A model generated the notes under the pieces. The model was not told the DNA's origin. It did no database searches and saw only the letters and a list, made by a program, of their open reading frames with translations. The translations under genes and the position numbers were made by a program. From Eremococcus coleocola DSM 15696 (GTDB lineage Bacteria > Bacillota > Bacilli > Lactobacillales > Aerococcaceae), in assembly GCF_000428865.1 (NCBI RefSeq), contig NZ_KE386808.1, forward strand, positions 38,417 to 93,938: DNA of 55,522 nucleotides, written 5' to 3'. This document shows, one piece after another, positions 24,835 to 35,215 of this stretch; the first letter of the stretch is position 1, and every line of letters starts with the position of its first letter.

Positions 24835-24863
24835 TGGTCACTGACTATTGTCTTTGTTATAAT
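24835..24863 (+). promoter_or_regulatory. Promoter of tsf
   Basis: TGGTCA (24835-24840), 17 bp, then TG-T-TATAAT (24855-24863), a consensus extended -10. Confidence 0.65.
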
Positions 24864-24897
24864 ATGCTACAGAAGGATATAAGGAGGAAGTATTTTA

Positions 24898-25782
24898 ATG
24901 TCAAAAATTTCTGCAAAACAAGTTAAAGAATTACGTGATATGACCGGTGTAGGTATGATGGATGCTAAGAATGCCTTAGTTGAAACTGATGGCGATATGG
25001 ATGCAGCCGTAGATTTCCTACGGACTAAAGGTCTAGCTAAAGCTGCAAAGAAAGCTGACCGTATTGCAGCTGAAGGTTTAACTGCTACTTATGTTGACGG
25101 CAATACTGCTGCAATCGTTGAAGTTAACTCAGAAACAGACTTCGTATCTAAGAATGAAAAATTCCAAGACCTAGTAGCTACCATTGTTAAAGCAGTCGCT
25201 GAAAATAAACCTGCTGACATTGAAGCAGCTAAAGCAATTGAAATTGATGGTAAAACCATTGATACTATTGTGACTGAAGCTACGACAGTTATCGGTGAAA
25301 AATTAGACTTCCGTCGTTTCGCAGTTTTAACTAAAGAAGATGCTGATGTTTTTGGTGAATACGTTCATGCGGGTGGTTCAATTTCTGCTATCGTTAAAAT
25401 CACTGGCGCTAGCAATGAAGCGGTTGCTAAAGATGTCGCAATGCACGTGGCTGCCATCAACCCTCGTTATGTAAATCCTGATCAAGTAGATGCTGAAGTA
25501 TATGAACATGAAAAACAAGTTCAAACTGAAAAATCTTTAGCTGAAGGGAAACCAGCCAATATCGTTGAAAAAATGGTTCAAGGTCGGATGCATAAATTCT
25601 TAGCCGAAATCTCATTAACTGAACAAGATTTCATTAAAGAACCAGACTTATCTGTTTCTAAATATGTAACAGCTAATGGTGGCGGTCAAATTGATTCATT
25701 CGTTCGTTTCCAAGTGGGCGAAGGCATTGAAAAACGTCAAGACAACTTCGCAGATGAAGTTGCAGCTCAAATGAAAAAATAA
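24898..25782 (+). CDS. tsf: Translation elongation factor Ts
   Basis: EF-Ts is the guanine-nucleotide exchange factor of EF-Tu. The 294-residue protein starts with a UBA-like domain (ISAKQVKELRDMTGVGMMDA). It continues with the signature VEVNSETDFVSKNEKF and VAMHVAAINPRYV of the core domains. A clear AAGGAGGAAG precedes the ATG. Flanking genes are rpsB and pyrH as in nearly all bacteria. Confidence 0.99.
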   Translation: MSKISAKQVKELRDMTGVGMMDAKNALVETDGDMDAAVDFLRTKGLAKAAKKADRIAAEGLTATYVDGNTAAIVEVNSETDFVSKNEKFQDLVATIVKAVAENKPADIEAAKAIEIDGKTIDTIVTEATTVIGEKLDFRRFAVLTKEDADVFGEYVHAGGSISAIVKITGASNEAVAKDVAMHVAAINPRYVNPDQVDAEVYEHEKQVQTEKSLAEGKPANIVEKMVQGRMHKFLAEISLTEQDFIKEPDLSVSKYVTANGGGQIDSFVRFQVGEGIEKRQDNFADEVAAQMKK

Positions 25783-25787
25783 TTTTT

Positions 25788-25831
25788 AACTTTGGCCCCT
25801 ACGGGGGCCTTTTTGGGAGCGGGCCAAAGTT
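25788..25831 (+). terminator. Terminator of tsf with an enclosing outer stem
   Basis: The inner stem GGCCCC-TAC-GGGGGCC is followed by five T, an ordinary terminator. An 11-bp perfect outer pair AACTTTGGCCC (25788-25798) and GGGCCAAAGTT (25821-25831) would enclose and compete with it. Confidence 0.8.
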
Positions 25832-25923
25832 GAAATTATCAGATTTTCAATTTGTCTGCCCGCCCCCGCACAGCCGATTAGGACGAAACAAGGGCAGAGC
25901 ACCGAAGTTTCATCCAATCGGCT
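25819..25923. repeat. Two consecutive long imperfect hairpins between tsf and pyrH
   Basis: Hairpin A: GCGGGCCAAAGTTGAAAT (from 25819) pairs with ATTTTCAATTTGTCTGCCCGC-type sequence ending at about 25866. Hairpin B: AGCCGATT plus the following segment (25872-25890) pairs with GTTTCATCCAATCGGCT (25907-25923). They may be part of the pyrH leader or a small palindromic element. No target-site duplication is obvious. Confidence 0.5.
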
Positions 25924-26021
25924 ACTGCGTTTAAGTAGATGTTTTTATAAATAACTGTAGCAACCGATGCTTTTTGCACAGTCTTCTTTTATAAAAGCAT
26001 GACCTTAAGAAAGGAAAACTT

Positions 26022-26750
26022 ATGACAAACGAAGCGATTAAATATAAACGCATCGTCCTAAAATTGAGTGGCGAAGCCATTGCTGGAGAAAAAGGCTTTG
26101 GGATTGACCCTGCTACAATTAAGACGATGGTAGCTGAATTAAAAAAAGTATATGAATTAGGTACGGAAATTTGTATCGTTGTGGGTGGCGGTAATATCTG
26201 GCGGGGCAATATTGGCCAAGAAATGGGTATGGAACGCGCTCAAGCTGATTATATGGGTATGTTAGCGACTGTTATGAATGCCTTAGCCTTGCAAGATGTG
26301 CTTGAAAATGCAGGTGTGCCAACTCGAGTTCAAACTTCAATTGAAATGCGCCAAATTGCTGAACCTTATATTCGGCGTAAGGCAACCCGCCACTTAGAAA
26401 AAGGCCGGGTGGTTATTTTCGCAGGCGGAACAGGTAACCCATACTTCACGACTGATACCACAGCAGCTCTACGTGCTGCTGAAATTGATGCCGATGTAAT
26501 TTTGATGGCTAAGAATAATGTGGATGGTGTTTACAATGCCGATCCTAATGTTGATGCAAACGCCACTAAATATGATAACTTGACTCACTTAGATGTAATT
26601 GCTAAAGGCTTAAAAGTTATGGATTCAACTGCATCCTCATTATCAATGGATAATGATATTCCTTTAATTGTCTTTAATCTCAATGAACCCGGTAATATTG
26701 TACGGGTCGTTAAAGGTGAAAATATTGGAACGATTGTCCGTGGCCACTAA
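26022..26750 (+). CDS. pyrH: UMP kinase
   Basis: UMP kinase phosphorylates UMP to UDP for RNA, DNA and peptidoglycan precursors. The 242-residue protein of the amino-acid-kinase fold has the N-terminal [20 protein letters not shown] and [14 protein letters not shown]. The acceptor-site [20 protein letters not shown] and [16 protein letters not shown] follow. Activity in the family is usually regulated by GTP and UTP, which is not visible in sequence. AAAGGAAAAC precedes the ATG. It has its own terminator. Confidence 0.99.
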   Translation: MTNEAIKYKRIVLKLSGEAIAGEKGFGIDPATIKTMVAELKKVYELGTEICIVVGGGNIWRGNIGQEMGMERAQADYMGMLATVMNALALQDVLENAGVPTRVQTSIEMRQIAEPYIRRKATRHLEKGRVVIFAGGTGNPYFTTDTTAALRAAEIDADVILMAKNNVDGVYNADPNVDANATKYDNLTHLDVIAKGLKVMDSTASSLSMDNDIPLIVFNLNEPGNIVRVVKGENIGTIVRGH

Positions 26751-26772
26751 GTATAAAACAGAATAGTATTTT

Positions 26773-26803
26773 AGAGTTGGGCCTTGGCTCAACTCTTTTT
26801 TTA
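26773..26803 (+). terminator. Terminator of pyrH
   Basis: AGAGTTG (26773-) pairs with CAACTCT, with additional inner pairs, followed by seven T. Confidence 0.88.
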
Positions 26804-26904
26804 CAAGCTCAGCTGTTAAGTGAGACAAAAAGAATAGTTAGCCAGGAAATGAGATTCAATCAAAACAATTTGAAAAATTCGTCGGCGATTGCTAGAACAT
26901 CATT

Positions 26905-26933
26905 TTGTCTTAACAGATTTTTTATGTTATAAT
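26905..26933 (+). promoter_or_regulatory. Promoter of frr
   Basis: TTGTCT (26905-26910), 17 bp, TATAAT (26928-26933), with a TG extension upstream of the -10. Confidence 0.68.
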
Positions 26934-26964
26934 TAATTGATAAATAAAGCAGGAGGATGTCATT

Positions 26965-27522
26965 ATGGCAGATACAATTTTAAAAGAAACGAAAGACCGC
27001 ATGGCCAAATCTGTCGAAGCTTTCTCACGAGAATTAGCTTCTATCCGTGCAGGTGTTGCCAATGCAAGTATCTTAGATCGGATTCAAGTCACTTATTATG
27101 GAGTACCAACACCATTAAATCAATTAGCTAGTATTACTGTGCCAGAAGCACGGATGCTTTTGGTGACACCTTATGATAAATCGTCAACCACCGAGATTGA
27201 AAAAGCCATTTTACAATCTGATGTAGGGATTAACCCGACCTCAGATGGAGATGTGATTCGCCTAGTTATCCCAGCCTTGACTAAAGAGCGACGGGAAGAA
27301 TTGGTGAAAGTTGTCGGTAAAGAAAACGAAACTGCTAAAATCTCAATCCGTAATATTCGTCGTGATCAAATTGATGCGGCTAAAAAATTAGAAAAGAATA
27401 ATGAATTAACTGAAGATGATGTGAAAGATTATGAAAAACAAATCCAAGCGATCACTGATGAAAAGGTTAAAGAATTAGATGCTTTAGCTAAGGCTAAAGA
27501 AGATGAAATTATGAATAATTAG
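26965..27522 (+). CDS. frr: Ribosome recycling factor
   Basis: RRF splits the post-termination ribosome together with EF-G. The 185-residue protein has the standard length and domains. A long three-helix bundle starts with [20 protein letters not shown], and [19 protein letters not shown] is the family hallmark. The beta/alpha/beta domain contains [20 protein letters not shown] precedes the ATG. A large terminator follows, separating it from uppS. Confidence 0.99.
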   Translation: MADTILKETKDRMAKSVEAFSRELASIRAGVANASILDRIQVTYYGVPTPLNQLASITVPEARMLLVTPYDKSSTTEIEKAILQSDVGINPTSDGDVIRLVIPALTKERREELVKVVGKENETAKISIRNIRRDQIDAAKKLEKNNELTEDDVKDYEKQIQAITDEKVKELDALAKAKEDEIMNN

Positions 27523-27540
27523 GAATTTACTTCCTAAGAG

Positions 27541-27614
27541 ACAAACAGGATACCATTCAGATTACGCTTATATTGAGCAGAAAGTCATGGTTTATCTTGT
27601 TTGTTTTTTAGTCT
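27541..27614 (+). terminator. Terminator of frr
   Basis: ACAAACAGGATACCAT (27542-) pairs with ATGGTTTATCTTGTTTGT (ending about 27606), followed by TTTTTTAG. The loop is about 30 bases long. Confidence 0.75.
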
Positions 27615-27741
27615 AATTAGATCTTTTGCTAATGGTTAGATGGCCCAGCTCATAGTCTTCTTTAAGAAAATGTAAAATGGCTAGAAAAAACAATATGCTT
27701 TAAGTATAATAGATTCTAAGTGTAGTAAGAAGGAGAGTCTT

Positions 27742-28467
27742 ATGGATAATAAATTTAAAGCAATTCCCAACCATGTGGCCATTATCATGGATGGCAATGG
27801 GCGTTGGGCAAAGAAACGTTTGCTGCCGCGGGTTGCTGGCCACCATCAAGGAGCTCAGACGATTAAGAAAGTGGCGAAGCGTGCCAATCAATTAGGAATT
27901 AAGGTTCTTTCACTGTATGCTTTTTCAACTGAAAATTGGGGTCGTCCTGAAAAAGAAGTTAAGTTCTTAATGGATTTACCCAAGGAGTTTTTTAAAACCT
28001 ATCTTCCTGAGTTGATGGAAGAGGGGGTTAAATTAGAAGTTATGGGTGATTTATCTACCTTGCCAAGTGCAACTAGAGAAATTATTGAAACTGCCTTAGA
28101 CCAAACCAAGCATAATACGGGTTTGATCTTGAATTTTCTTATCAATTATGGCGGACGTCAAGAAATTACTAAAGCAATGCAAGCCATTGGTCAAGAAATT
28201 CAAGCTGGACGAATCCAAGCAGACCAGGTGGATGAAACTTATATAGAACAACACCTAATGTCAGCTAAATTAGGAGCTTATGCCCAACCAGATTTAATGA
28301 TTCGGACGAGTGGTGAGGAACGGTTATCTAATTTTCTCTTATGGCAAGTGGCTTATAGCGAATTTTATTTCACCAATACTCTTTGGCCGGATTTTGATGC
28401 CGAGGCTTTAGATTTGGCAATTCAAGAATATGGTCAAAGGCAACGTCGTTATGGTAAAGTACTTTAA
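27742..28467 (+). CDS. uppS: Undecaprenyl diphosphate synthase (isoprenyl transferase)
   Basis: UppS condenses isopentenyl diphosphate units onto FPP to make the C55 lipid carrier for cell-wall synthesis. The 241-residue protein has HVAIIMDGNGRWAK with the catalytic Asp at residue 17, SLYAFSTENWGRP and the basic DLMIRTSGEERLSNFLLWQ. The C-terminal segment is FTNTLWPDF. These are the five conserved cis-prenyltransferase regions. AAGGAGAG is upstream. cdsA follows after 18 bp, so the two envelope genes are co-transcribed. Confidence 0.98.
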   Translation: MDNKFKAIPNHVAIIMDGNGRWAKKRLLPRVAGHHQGAQTIKKVAKRANQLGIKVLSLYAFSTENWGRPEKEVKFLMDLPKEFFKTYLPELMEEGVKLEVMGDLSTLPSATREIIETALDQTKHNTGLILNFLINYGGRQEITKAMQAIGQEIQAGRIQADQVDETYIEQHLMSAKLGAYAQPDLMIRTSGEERLSNFLLWQVAYSEFYFTNTLWPDFDAEALDLAIQEYGQRQRRYGKVL

Positions 28468-28485
28468 AAGATAAGGGGGAGTTAT

Positions 28486-29283
28486 ATGAAAGTCAGAGTT
28501 CGTTCAGCTTGGCTTGGCTTGGCTATTTTCTTACCCTTTATTATGTTAGGGCAGGGTTATTTTGCCTTTGCTATTGCTGTGATTGGTTTAGTATCACTTT
28601 ATGAATTAGCCCGAATGGCTCAAATACAATACTTATCTTTGATTGGTGTAATATCTTCAATTGCATTACTTTCCATGCTTTTACCCCAATATTACACAAA
28701 GGTTTTACTAAGTCACCGATTAGACACTTCTTTATTTTTCTATTTATGTTGTTTGTTGTTGTTAGTCTTAACTGTCTTCAAACATCGCACCTTTAATTTT
28801 ACTCAAGCGGCTATTTTGATATTAGGGGCACTTTACATTGGGTCTGGCTTCCGTTATTTAATCATTATACGTGATATGGGCCTAGCTACCTTAGCTTTCG
28901 TGTTTGTCGTGATTTGGTCAACGGATATTGGTGCATACTTAGTCGGGCGTAAATTTGGAAAACACTTATTAGCGCCTGAAATCTCACCCAAGAAAACCGT
29001 TGAGGGTATGGTGGGAGGAACTGCAACCTCTTTATTGGTGTCACTCTTATTTCTATGGATTTTCCCAGTAAACCATAGTCAAATGCAGTATATTCCTATT
29101 TTAATCATCCTGATTTCGATTTTTGGTCAATTAGGAGATTTAGTGGAATCAGCCTACAAACGTCATTATAATGTCAAAGATTCTGGTAAAATTCTACCAG
29201 GTCATGGAGGTTTTTTAGACCGGTTTGATTCAACCCTATTTGCATCAATTTTGATGATGGTGTGGATGAATTTAATGCACTAG
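28486..29283 (+). CDS. cdsA: Phosphatidate cytidylyltransferase (CDP-diglyceride synthase)
   Basis: This membrane enzyme makes CDP-diacylglycerol from phosphatidic acid and CTP, the branch point to phosphatidylglycerol and cardiolipin. The 265-residue protein has about eight hydrophobic helices. The C-terminal signature has SPKKTVEGMVGG, GQLGDLVESAYKR, and KDSGKILPGHGGFLDRFDST with the metal-binding Asp residues. Length is usual for the family. It follows uppS in the order common to Firmicutes. Confidence 0.97.
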   Translation: MKVRVRSAWLGLAIFLPFIMLGQGYFAFAIAVIGLVSLYELARMAQIQYLSLIGVISSIALLSMLLPQYYTKVLLSHRLDTSLFFYLCCLLLLVLTVFKHRTFNFTQAAILILGALYIGSGFRYLIIIRDMGLATLAFVFVVIWSTDIGAYLVGRKFGKHLLAPEISPKKTVEGMVGGTATSLLVSLLFLWIFPVNHSQMQYIPILIILISIFGQLGDLVESAYKRHYNVKDSGKILPGHGGFLDRFDSTLFASILMMVWMNLMH

Positions 29284-29293
29284 TCTAGCTAAC

Positions 29294-29321
29294 TTGGTTC
29301 AAAAACCAACTAGTGTAAAAT
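29294..29321 (+). promoter_or_regulatory. Possible promoter of rseP
   Basis: TTGGTT (29294-29299), 16 bp, TAAAAT (29316-29321). The -35 lies in a small hairpin TTGGTT-CAAA-AACCAA. Confidence 0.42.
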
Positions 29322-29383
29322 ATATTCTGTAATTAATTAAAGTCTGAGCGAAAATGGCTCAAGTGATTAGAAAGTGTGTGTCC

Positions 29384-30682
29384 ATGAAAACACTATTAGT
29401 ATTTTTATTAATCTTTTCAATTATTGTTGTAATCCATGAATTTGGCCATTTTTATTTTGCGCGACGGGCAGGAATTCGTGTCCGTGAGTTTTCAATTGGA
29501 ATGGGTCCAAAATTATTTGCCCACCAAGGTAAAGACCATACAGCTTATACTATTCGGATGTTACCTTTAGGGGGCTATGTCCGGCTAGCGGGATTAAATG
29601 AAGAGGAAGACCTACAAGCGGGGATGGAAGTTTCCCTAGCTTTTAATGACCAAAATCAAGTGACTTTGATTAATAAGTCCAAAAAGAGTGGTCAAGATGA
29701 ATTACCCGTCCGGATCAATGATTTTGACCTCTTGGATGACTTAACGATCGAAGCGATTCCGGTGGGCCAAGATGTAATGCAAACTTATTCCGTGTCTGAC
29801 CAAGCCCTGCTCGTTGAAGAAGATGGCACCAAGATTCCTCTAGCTCCTCGGAGCATGCGTTATGAGTCTGCTTCAGTGTGGCATAAGTTTCTAACAAATA
29901 TGGCGGGCCCTTTAAACAACTTTATTCTTTCAATTTTAATTTATACGCTTATTGCCTTTTTATTACCAGGTGTGCCAGTGGGGACTACCAGTGGAGAGAG
30001 TCAACCAGTTGTGGGTCAAGTATCACAGAATTCACCGGCAGCTGCGGCTGGCTTACAAGCAGATGATGAGATTAAGGCCATTAATGGCCAAACCATTGAG
30101 ACTTGGGAGCAATTGACCCAAACTATTCAAGACAATGGTGCCAAAGAATTAAGCCTTACGGTTGAAAGGGCGGGTAAGGATGTCCAAGTCCAATTAACGC
30201 CTGAAAAGGCGGACAATGATGGGGGCGACCCAAACCGCTTAGTCATTGGGATTATGCAAAAGTCTAATGTAAGTTATGATTCTTCTTTAGGCGCCCGTTT
30301 AACCTATGGTTTTACCCAAACTTGGGCGGTTGTGACTGGGATTTTTGGAGTTCTAGGCTCTATGTTAGTCTCTGGTTTTAAGCTTGATAATTTTGGCGGA
30401 CCAATTGCGATGGCGCAAATGACTAACCAGGTTGTCTCCTATGGTTTTACAACGATTTTATCATTTATGGCTTATATATCTGCCAACTTAGGCGTCTTTA
30501 ATCTATTACCAATTCCAGCCTTGGATGGGGGCAAGATCCTCCTTAACCTAGTAGAGGCGGTCCGAGGTAAACCGCTAAGCCAATCAAAAGAAGGCATTAT
30601 TACCCTGGTAGGGGTCTTTATCCTTTTTGTCTTTATGATTGCGGTCACTTGGAATGACATTCAACGCGCATTTTTTAATTAA
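29384..30682 (+). CDS. rseP: RIP metalloprotease RseP (site-2 protease)
   Basis: This zinc protease cleaves single-pass membrane substrates such as anti-sigma factors and signal-peptide remnants. The 432-residue protein has HEFGH at residues 18-22 in the first helix, a PDZ domain (about 205-285, VGQVSQNSPAAAAGLQADDE), and LDGG at about 379-382 in a late helix. NxxPxPxLDG is the S2P hallmark. I chose ATG 29384, since family members begin right at this hydrophobic helix; an ATG at 29354 would add ten polar residues and also lacks a strong ribosome-binding site. proS, usual between rseP and polC in many Lactobacillales, is absent here. Confidence 0.95.
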   Translation: MKTLLVFLLIFSIIVVIHEFGHFYFARRAGIRVREFSIGMGPKLFAHQGKDHTAYTIRMLPLGGYVRLAGLNEEEDLQAGMEVSLAFNDQNQVTLINKSKKSGQDELPVRINDFDLLDDLTIEAIPVGQDVMQTYSVSDQALLVEEDGTKIPLAPRSMRYESASVWHKFLTNMAGPLNNFILSILIYTLIAFLLPGVPVGTTSGESQPVVGQVSQNSPAAAAGLQADDEIKAINGQTIETWEQLTQTIQDNGAKELSLTVERAGKDVQVQLTPEKADNDGGDPNRLVIGIMQKSNVSYDSSLGARLTYGFTQTWAVVTGIFGVLGSMLVSGFKLDNFGGPIAMAQMTNQVVSYGFTTILSFMAYISANLGVFNLLPIPALDGGKILLNLVEAVRGKPLSQSKEGIITLVGVFILFVFMIAVTWNDIQRAFFN

Positions 30683-30695
30683 GCTAAACAAATAA

Positions 30696-30743
30696 TAAAG
30701 GGACAAGTGATCGATTCCCCGGGAATCTAATTTGTCCTTTTAT
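30696..30743 (+). terminator. Terminator of rseP
   Basis: AAAGGGACAA pairs with TTGTCCTTT with one bulge, enclosing the palindrome GATTCCCCGGGAATC. A TTTTAT tail follows. It lies 22 bp before the polC start codon, so polC may depend partly on read-through. Confidence 0.7.
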
Positions 30744-30764
30744 ACTGTACAAATGGAGGCAAAC

Positions 30765-33700
30765 ATGAGAGATAAGCGACATTTATTTGAAGTTTTATTA
30801 CAACAGCTTCAAATTAAGGAAGAGAATATCTTACAACAACTAGAAGATGTAGAACTCGAACGGGTTGATGTGATTGCCAACCAAGGTGACTGGCATTTTT
30901 ATTTGCGCAGTCCCCAAAGAGTTCATCCGGAAGTCTATCAAATATTTCACGCCCATATGTTAGATGCCTTCCAGGGTATCGCAAGTATTGAAATTCACTG
31001 GGCCTTTGCCCAAGATAACTTGGATGATGACTTACTCCAACACTATTGGTTTGCCGTCTATTCTGTCTTAGGTAGAGAAAAGCCAATAATTAAAGCAGCC
31101 CTTGCCCATGCCAACTTCTCTTATGAAGCGGGGGTCTTAGCGATTGCCTTACCCGGCCAAGCTCAATTAGAAACGGTGAAGGGTAAGTATGATGCCTTAT
31201 TCAAACAGCGTCTCCACCAGGTCGCCATTGACAACTTAGAAATCAAGTATTTTGTCGATCAAGCTTTACAGAATCAACAAGTGGAGCATTTTATGGAGCT
31301 TCAGGAACAAGCGGAACAGGAATCTCTAGTCGCAGCGCTTGAGGCCCAAGAAAAACGGCAGGAACAGGTGGCCCAAGAAGAAGCGGCGGCCGACCGCCAA
31401 GATATTGGTCGGGATATTCCCAAGGATGCAGAAATTATCCCAATTATCGATTTGGAAAACCACCAATATCGGTCTGTCACTGAAGGTTATATCTTTAAGA
31501 AAGAGTTAATTAGCCTGCGGTCAGGTGCGACGCTATGTGTCATGATGATTACCGACTATACATCTTCTGTACAGGTTAAACTATTGTCAGGGAAACGGAT
31601 TAAGGTAGAACAATTTGATCTCTATAATGTGGGCGATTGGGTCCGCCTGGAAGGGGATATGATCCCAGATAACTTCTCCTCCGAATTATACTTAAGACCG
31701 CGTTCCATTCGCCTAATTAAGAAGGCCAAACGTCAAGATAAGGCACCTGACGGACAAAAACGGGTCGAGTTGCATGCCCATACCCAAATGTCGACCTTAG
31801 ATGCGACCAATTCAGCTAAGGATATTATTAAACAAGCGGCAGCCTGGGGCCATCCGGCAGTTGCTATTACTGACCATGCAACTGTCCAAGCTTTTCCAGA
31901 AGCCTATCATGCGGCCCAAGATAATAATATTAAAGTCATTTATGGGGTCGAAGCTTACTTGGTCAATGATGGTGAACCGGTAGCTTATAACCCGAAAGAA
32001 ATCGCCTTAAAAGAAGCGACCTATGTAGTTTTTGACGTGGAAACGACAGGTTTATCCTCCGTCTACGACAAGATTATTGAGTTAGCGGCAGTTAAGATGA
32101 AAGAAGGTCAAGTAATCGATACCTTCGAGGCCTTTATCAATCCTAACCAACCCCTCTCCTCTTTTACGACGGAATTGACTGGGATTACCAATGCCATGGT
32201 CGAGGGTGCTCCCCAAGAAGATGTGGTCTTAAAAGATTTTTATGATTTTTCTCAAAATACAATCTTAGTAGCCCATAATGCTTCCTTTGATATCGGCTTC
32301 CTCAATAAGGGGTATGAACGAATAGGCATTGAAAATACCCCTATACCCGTGATTGATACCCTGGAATTATCGCGGATGGTTAATCCGCATTTGAAATCCC
32401 ACCGCTTAAATACCCTGGCTAAACGCTATGGGGTTAATCTTGAACAACACCACCGGGCTGTTTATGATTCAGAGACTACCGGTTATTTGATGTATAAACT
32501 GCTTGATCAAGCGCTGGCTGATTTTGGGATGGAATATCATCACCAGTTAAATAATCAATTGGGGCAAGGGGATGCCTTTAAGCAAGCCCGCCCGATGCAT
32601 GCCACCCTCTTAGTTAAGGAAAAAGATGGGCTTAAGGATTTATTCCGTTTGGTTTCAGAATCAAATATCCACTATTATCATCGGGTCCCTCGGGTGCCGC
32701 GGTCAATTTTGAATAAATACCGTCAGCACTTATTAGTAGGAACGGCATGTTCCGAAGGGGAAGTCTTTACTGCCATGATGCAGAAGGGATACGATGAAGC
32801 CAAGGAATTAGCCAAATACTATGACTTCATTGAAATCATGCCGAAGGGTGCCTATTTACCTCTTTTACATGATGAAAATATTCACTCGGAAAAAGAATTA
32901 GAAGAAATCATTGCTAATCTTTACCGGATGGGCAAGGAATTAAATAAACCGGTGGTTGCAACCGGTAATGTTCATTATTTAGATGAAAAAGATGCCATCT
33001 ACCGGGAGGTTGTCCAACGTTCTTTAAAAATTAACCAGTCACGTGACTTGGTATTACCCCAAGTTCACTTCCGGACCACGGATGAAATGCTGGCTGAATT
33101 TGCTTTTTTAGACGAAGAGATTGCCTATGAAGTGGTAGTGACTAACTCACAAGCAATTGCTGATTCAATTGAAACAATCAAAGTAGTCAAAGACGAACTG
33201 TATGCTCCCCGGATTGAAGGGGCTGAGGATGAAATTACCCAGCTAACCTATCAACGGGCCCATGAATTGTACGGCCAAGACTTACCTGAAATTGTTGAAA
33301 AACGGATTGAAAAAGAATTAAATTCTATCATTAATAATGGCTTTGCGATTATGTACTTGATTGCTCAAAAATTGGTACATAAATCCAATCAAGATGGTTA
33401 TCTGGTTGGCTCGCGTGGGTCAGTCGGGTCAAGTTTGGTCGCGACATTTACAGGGATTACTGAGGTCAACCCCTTAGCCCCCCATTATCATTGTCCTAAT
33501 TGTCAGTATTCAGAATTTTATACCCAAGGAGAATATGGGTCTGGCTTTGACTTGCCGGATAAGGCATGTCCTAAGTGTGGTGCCCAATTGGCCAAAGACG
33601 GTCATGATATTCCCTTCGAGACTTTCCTCGGTTTCAATGGCGATAAGGTTCCCGATATCGATTTGAACTTCTCGGGTGATTACCAGGCACAAGCTCATGC

Positions 33701-35072
33701 TTATACCAAGGTCCTCTTTGGTGAAGATTATGTGTATAAGGCGGGTACGATTGGTACAGTTGCGGCCAAAACGGCTTTAGGTTATGTCCGGGGTTATATA
33801 GAATCAGTGGGCCACCAATTACCCCAAGCAGAAAAAGAACGCCTAGCTTATGGAATTGAAGGGGTGCGGCGGACGACCGGACAACACCCGGGCGGGATTA
33901 TCGTAATTCCAGATTATATGGATGTCTATGACTTTACCCCAATTCAGTATCCGGCCGATGATTCTTCGGCTGACTGGCGGACCACCCATTTTGATTTCCA
34001 CTCGATTGATGCCAATGTCTTGAAACTCGATATCCTCGGACACGATGATCCGACCGTTATTCGGATGCTCCAAGACTTATCGGGTATCGATCCAACCACC
34101 ATTCCAACGGATGACGCCGATGTGATGAAGCTTTTCTCTGGGACTGAAATTTTAGGGGTCACTCCAGAACAAATCTATTCAGATACGGGGACTTTAGGGA
34201 TTCCTGAATTTGGGACTAACTTTGTCCGAGGGATGGTTTCAGAAACTAAACCTAAGACGTTTGCCGAGTTACTACAAATTTCTGGTTTGTCTCACGGTAC
34301 CGATGTTTGGTTAGGCAATGCCCAAGAATTGATTAAGAATAATGTCGTGCCTCTAGCTAAAGTAATTGGTTGTCGGGATGATATTATGGTGACCTTAATT
34401 CAATGGGGCATGGAGGAAGCCTTGGCCTTTAAGATTATGGAACATGTCCGAAAGGGCAAGGGCATTCCGGATGATTGGCAAGATAAAATGCGGGAGGCCA
34501 AGGTACCTGAGTGGTATATTGATTCCTGTCTTAAAATTAAGTATATGTTCCCTAAAGCCCATGCAGCGGCTTATGTACTAATGGCTTTACGGGTGGCTTA
34601 TTTTAAGGTACACCATCCTCTGTATTATTATTGTGCCTATTTCTCTGTCCGGGCTAAAGATGTGGATATTGTTGCCATGTACCAAGGTAAGGAAATGGTC
34701 AAACGACGGATTAAAGAAATTAACGAAAAAGGCAATGACGCTTCAAATAAAGAAAAGGAATTAATTGTAGAATTATATATTGCCAACGAAATGCTAGAAC
34801 GGGGTTATCATTTTAAAATGGTCGATTTGGAAAAATCACAAGCCCGTAATTATGTCATTGAAGGCGATAGTCTGATTCCACCTTTTAAAACGATTCCTGG
34901 TTTGGGAGCGTCAGTGGCCGACCAGATTGTGCAGGCCCGGAGCGAAGCTAGCTTTTTATCTAAAGAAGATTTAAGTAAACGGGGTAAGGTGTCTAAATCC
35001 TTAATCGATTATATGACCGAACAAGGGATTATTAATCACTTGCCAGACGAAGATCAATTGAGTCTTTTCTAG
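30765..35072 (+). CDS. polC: DNA polymerase III alpha subunit, Gram-positive PolC type
   Basis: PolC is the replicative DNA polymerase with built-in proofreading. It is 1435 residues long, almost equal to B. subtilis PolC. In order: N-terminal domain (1-220), OB-fold (about 235-330), PHP domain with HAHTQMS near 336, and the inserted DEDDh exonuclease with [10 protein letters not shown] near 423. The palm has a zinc finger CPNC...CPKC and then [10 protein letters not shown] near 964 with catalytic Asp residues. [11 protein letters not shown] and the fingers follow, then the C-terminal duplex-binding and beta-clamp-binding part, ending EDQLSLF. The QLSLF clamp motif is at the extreme C-terminus. 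ATG 30765 follows GGAGG; upstream in-frame codons overlap the terminator. Confidence 0.98.
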   Translation: MRDKRHLFEVLLQQLQIKEENILQQLEDVELERVDVIANQGDWHFYLRSPQRVHPEVYQIFHAHMLDAFQGIASIEIHWAFAQDNLDDDLLQHYWFAVYSVLGREKPIIKAALAHANFSYEAGVLAIALPGQAQLETVKGKYDALFKQRLHQVAIDNLEIKYFVDQALQNQQVEHFMELQEQAEQESLVAALEAQEKRQEQVAQEEAAADRQDIGRDIPKDAEIIPIIDLENHQYRSVTEGYIFKKELISLRSGATLCVMMITDYTSSVQVKLLSGKRIKVEQFDLYNVGDWVRLEGDMIPDNFSSELYLRPRSIRLIKKAKRQDKAPDGQKRVELHAHTQMSTLDATNSAKDIIKQAAAWGHPAVAITDHATVQAFPEAYHAAQDNNIKVIYGVEAYLVNDGEPVAYNPKEIALKEATYVVFDVETTGLSSVYDKIIELAAVKMKEGQVIDTFEAFINPNQPLSSFTTELTGITNAMVEGAPQEDVVLKDFYDFSQNTILVAHNASFDIGFLNKGYERIGIENTPIPVIDTLELSRMVNPHLKSHRLNTLAKRYGVNLEQHHRAVYDSETTGYLMYKLLDQALADFGMEYHHQLNNQLGQGDAFKQARPMHATLLVKEKDGLKDLFRLVSESNIHYYHRVPRVPRSILNKYRQHLLVGTACSEGEVFTAMMQKGYDEAKELAKYYDFIEIMPKGAYLPLLHDENIHSEKELEEIIANLYRMGKELNKPVVATGNVHYLDEKDAIYREVVQRSLKINQSRDLVLPQVHFRTTDEMLAEFAFLDEEIAYEVVVTNSQAIADSIETIKVVKDELYAPRIEGAEDEITQLTYQRAHELYGQDLPEIVEKRIEKELNSIINNGFAIMYLIAQKLVHKSNQDGYLVGSRGSVGSSLVATFTGITEVNPLAPHYHCPNCQYSEFYTQGEYGSGFDLPDKACPKCGAQLAKDGHDIPFETFLGFNGDKVPDIDLNFSGDYQAQAHAYTKVLFGEDYVYKAGTIGTVAAKTALGYVRGYIESVGHQLPQAEKERLAYGIEGVRRTTGQHPGGIIVIPDYMDVYDFTPIQYPADDSSADWRTTHFDFHSIDANVLKLDILGHDDPTVIRMLQDLSGIDPTTIPTDDADVMKLFSGTEILGVTPEQIYSDTGTLGIPEFGTNFVRGMVSETKPKTFAELLQISGLSHGTDVWLGNAQELIKNNVVPLAKVIGCRDDIMVTLIQWGMEEALAFKIMEHVRKGKGIPDDWQDKMREAKVPEWYIDSCLKIKYMFPKAHAAAYVLMALRVAYFKVHHPLYYYCAYFSVRAKDVDIVAMYQGKEMVKRRIKEINEKGNDASNKEKELIVELYIANEMLERGYHFKMVDLEKSQARNYVIEGDSLIPPFKTIPGLGASVADQIVQARSEASFLSKEDLSKRGKVSKSLIDYMTEQGIINHLPDEDQLSLF

Positions 35073-35107
35073 CTAGCTTATTTAACCTGCTGCGCAAGCG
35101 GCTTTGC

Positions 35108-35136
35108 TTGTCTTTTCTAATAAAGTATGGTATATT
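35108..35136 (+). promoter_or_regulatory. Promoter of the rimP-nusA-infB operon
   Basis: TTGTCT (35108-35113), 17 bp, TATATT (35131-35136). A small hairpin CAAGC/GCTTG (35095-35110) that may end polC overlaps its -35. Confidence 0.6.
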
Positions 35137-35162
35137 TATGATAGTAAATAGTGACTGAGAGG

Positions 35163-35190
35163 CAGTGAGCGGGTTACCGCTCGCTGTTTT
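35163..35190 (+). terminator. Leader attenuator upstream of rimP
   Basis: A 10-bp stem (CAGTGAGCGG with CCGCTCGCTG, 35163-35172 / 35177-35186, one G-T pair) has a GTTA loop and a TTTTAT tail. It sits about 20 bases into the transcript and 26 bases before the rimP start codon, so it can control the whole operon. Confidence 0.72.
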
Positions 35191-35215
35191 ATGTTTATAA
35201 GGTGAGAGGTGAAGA

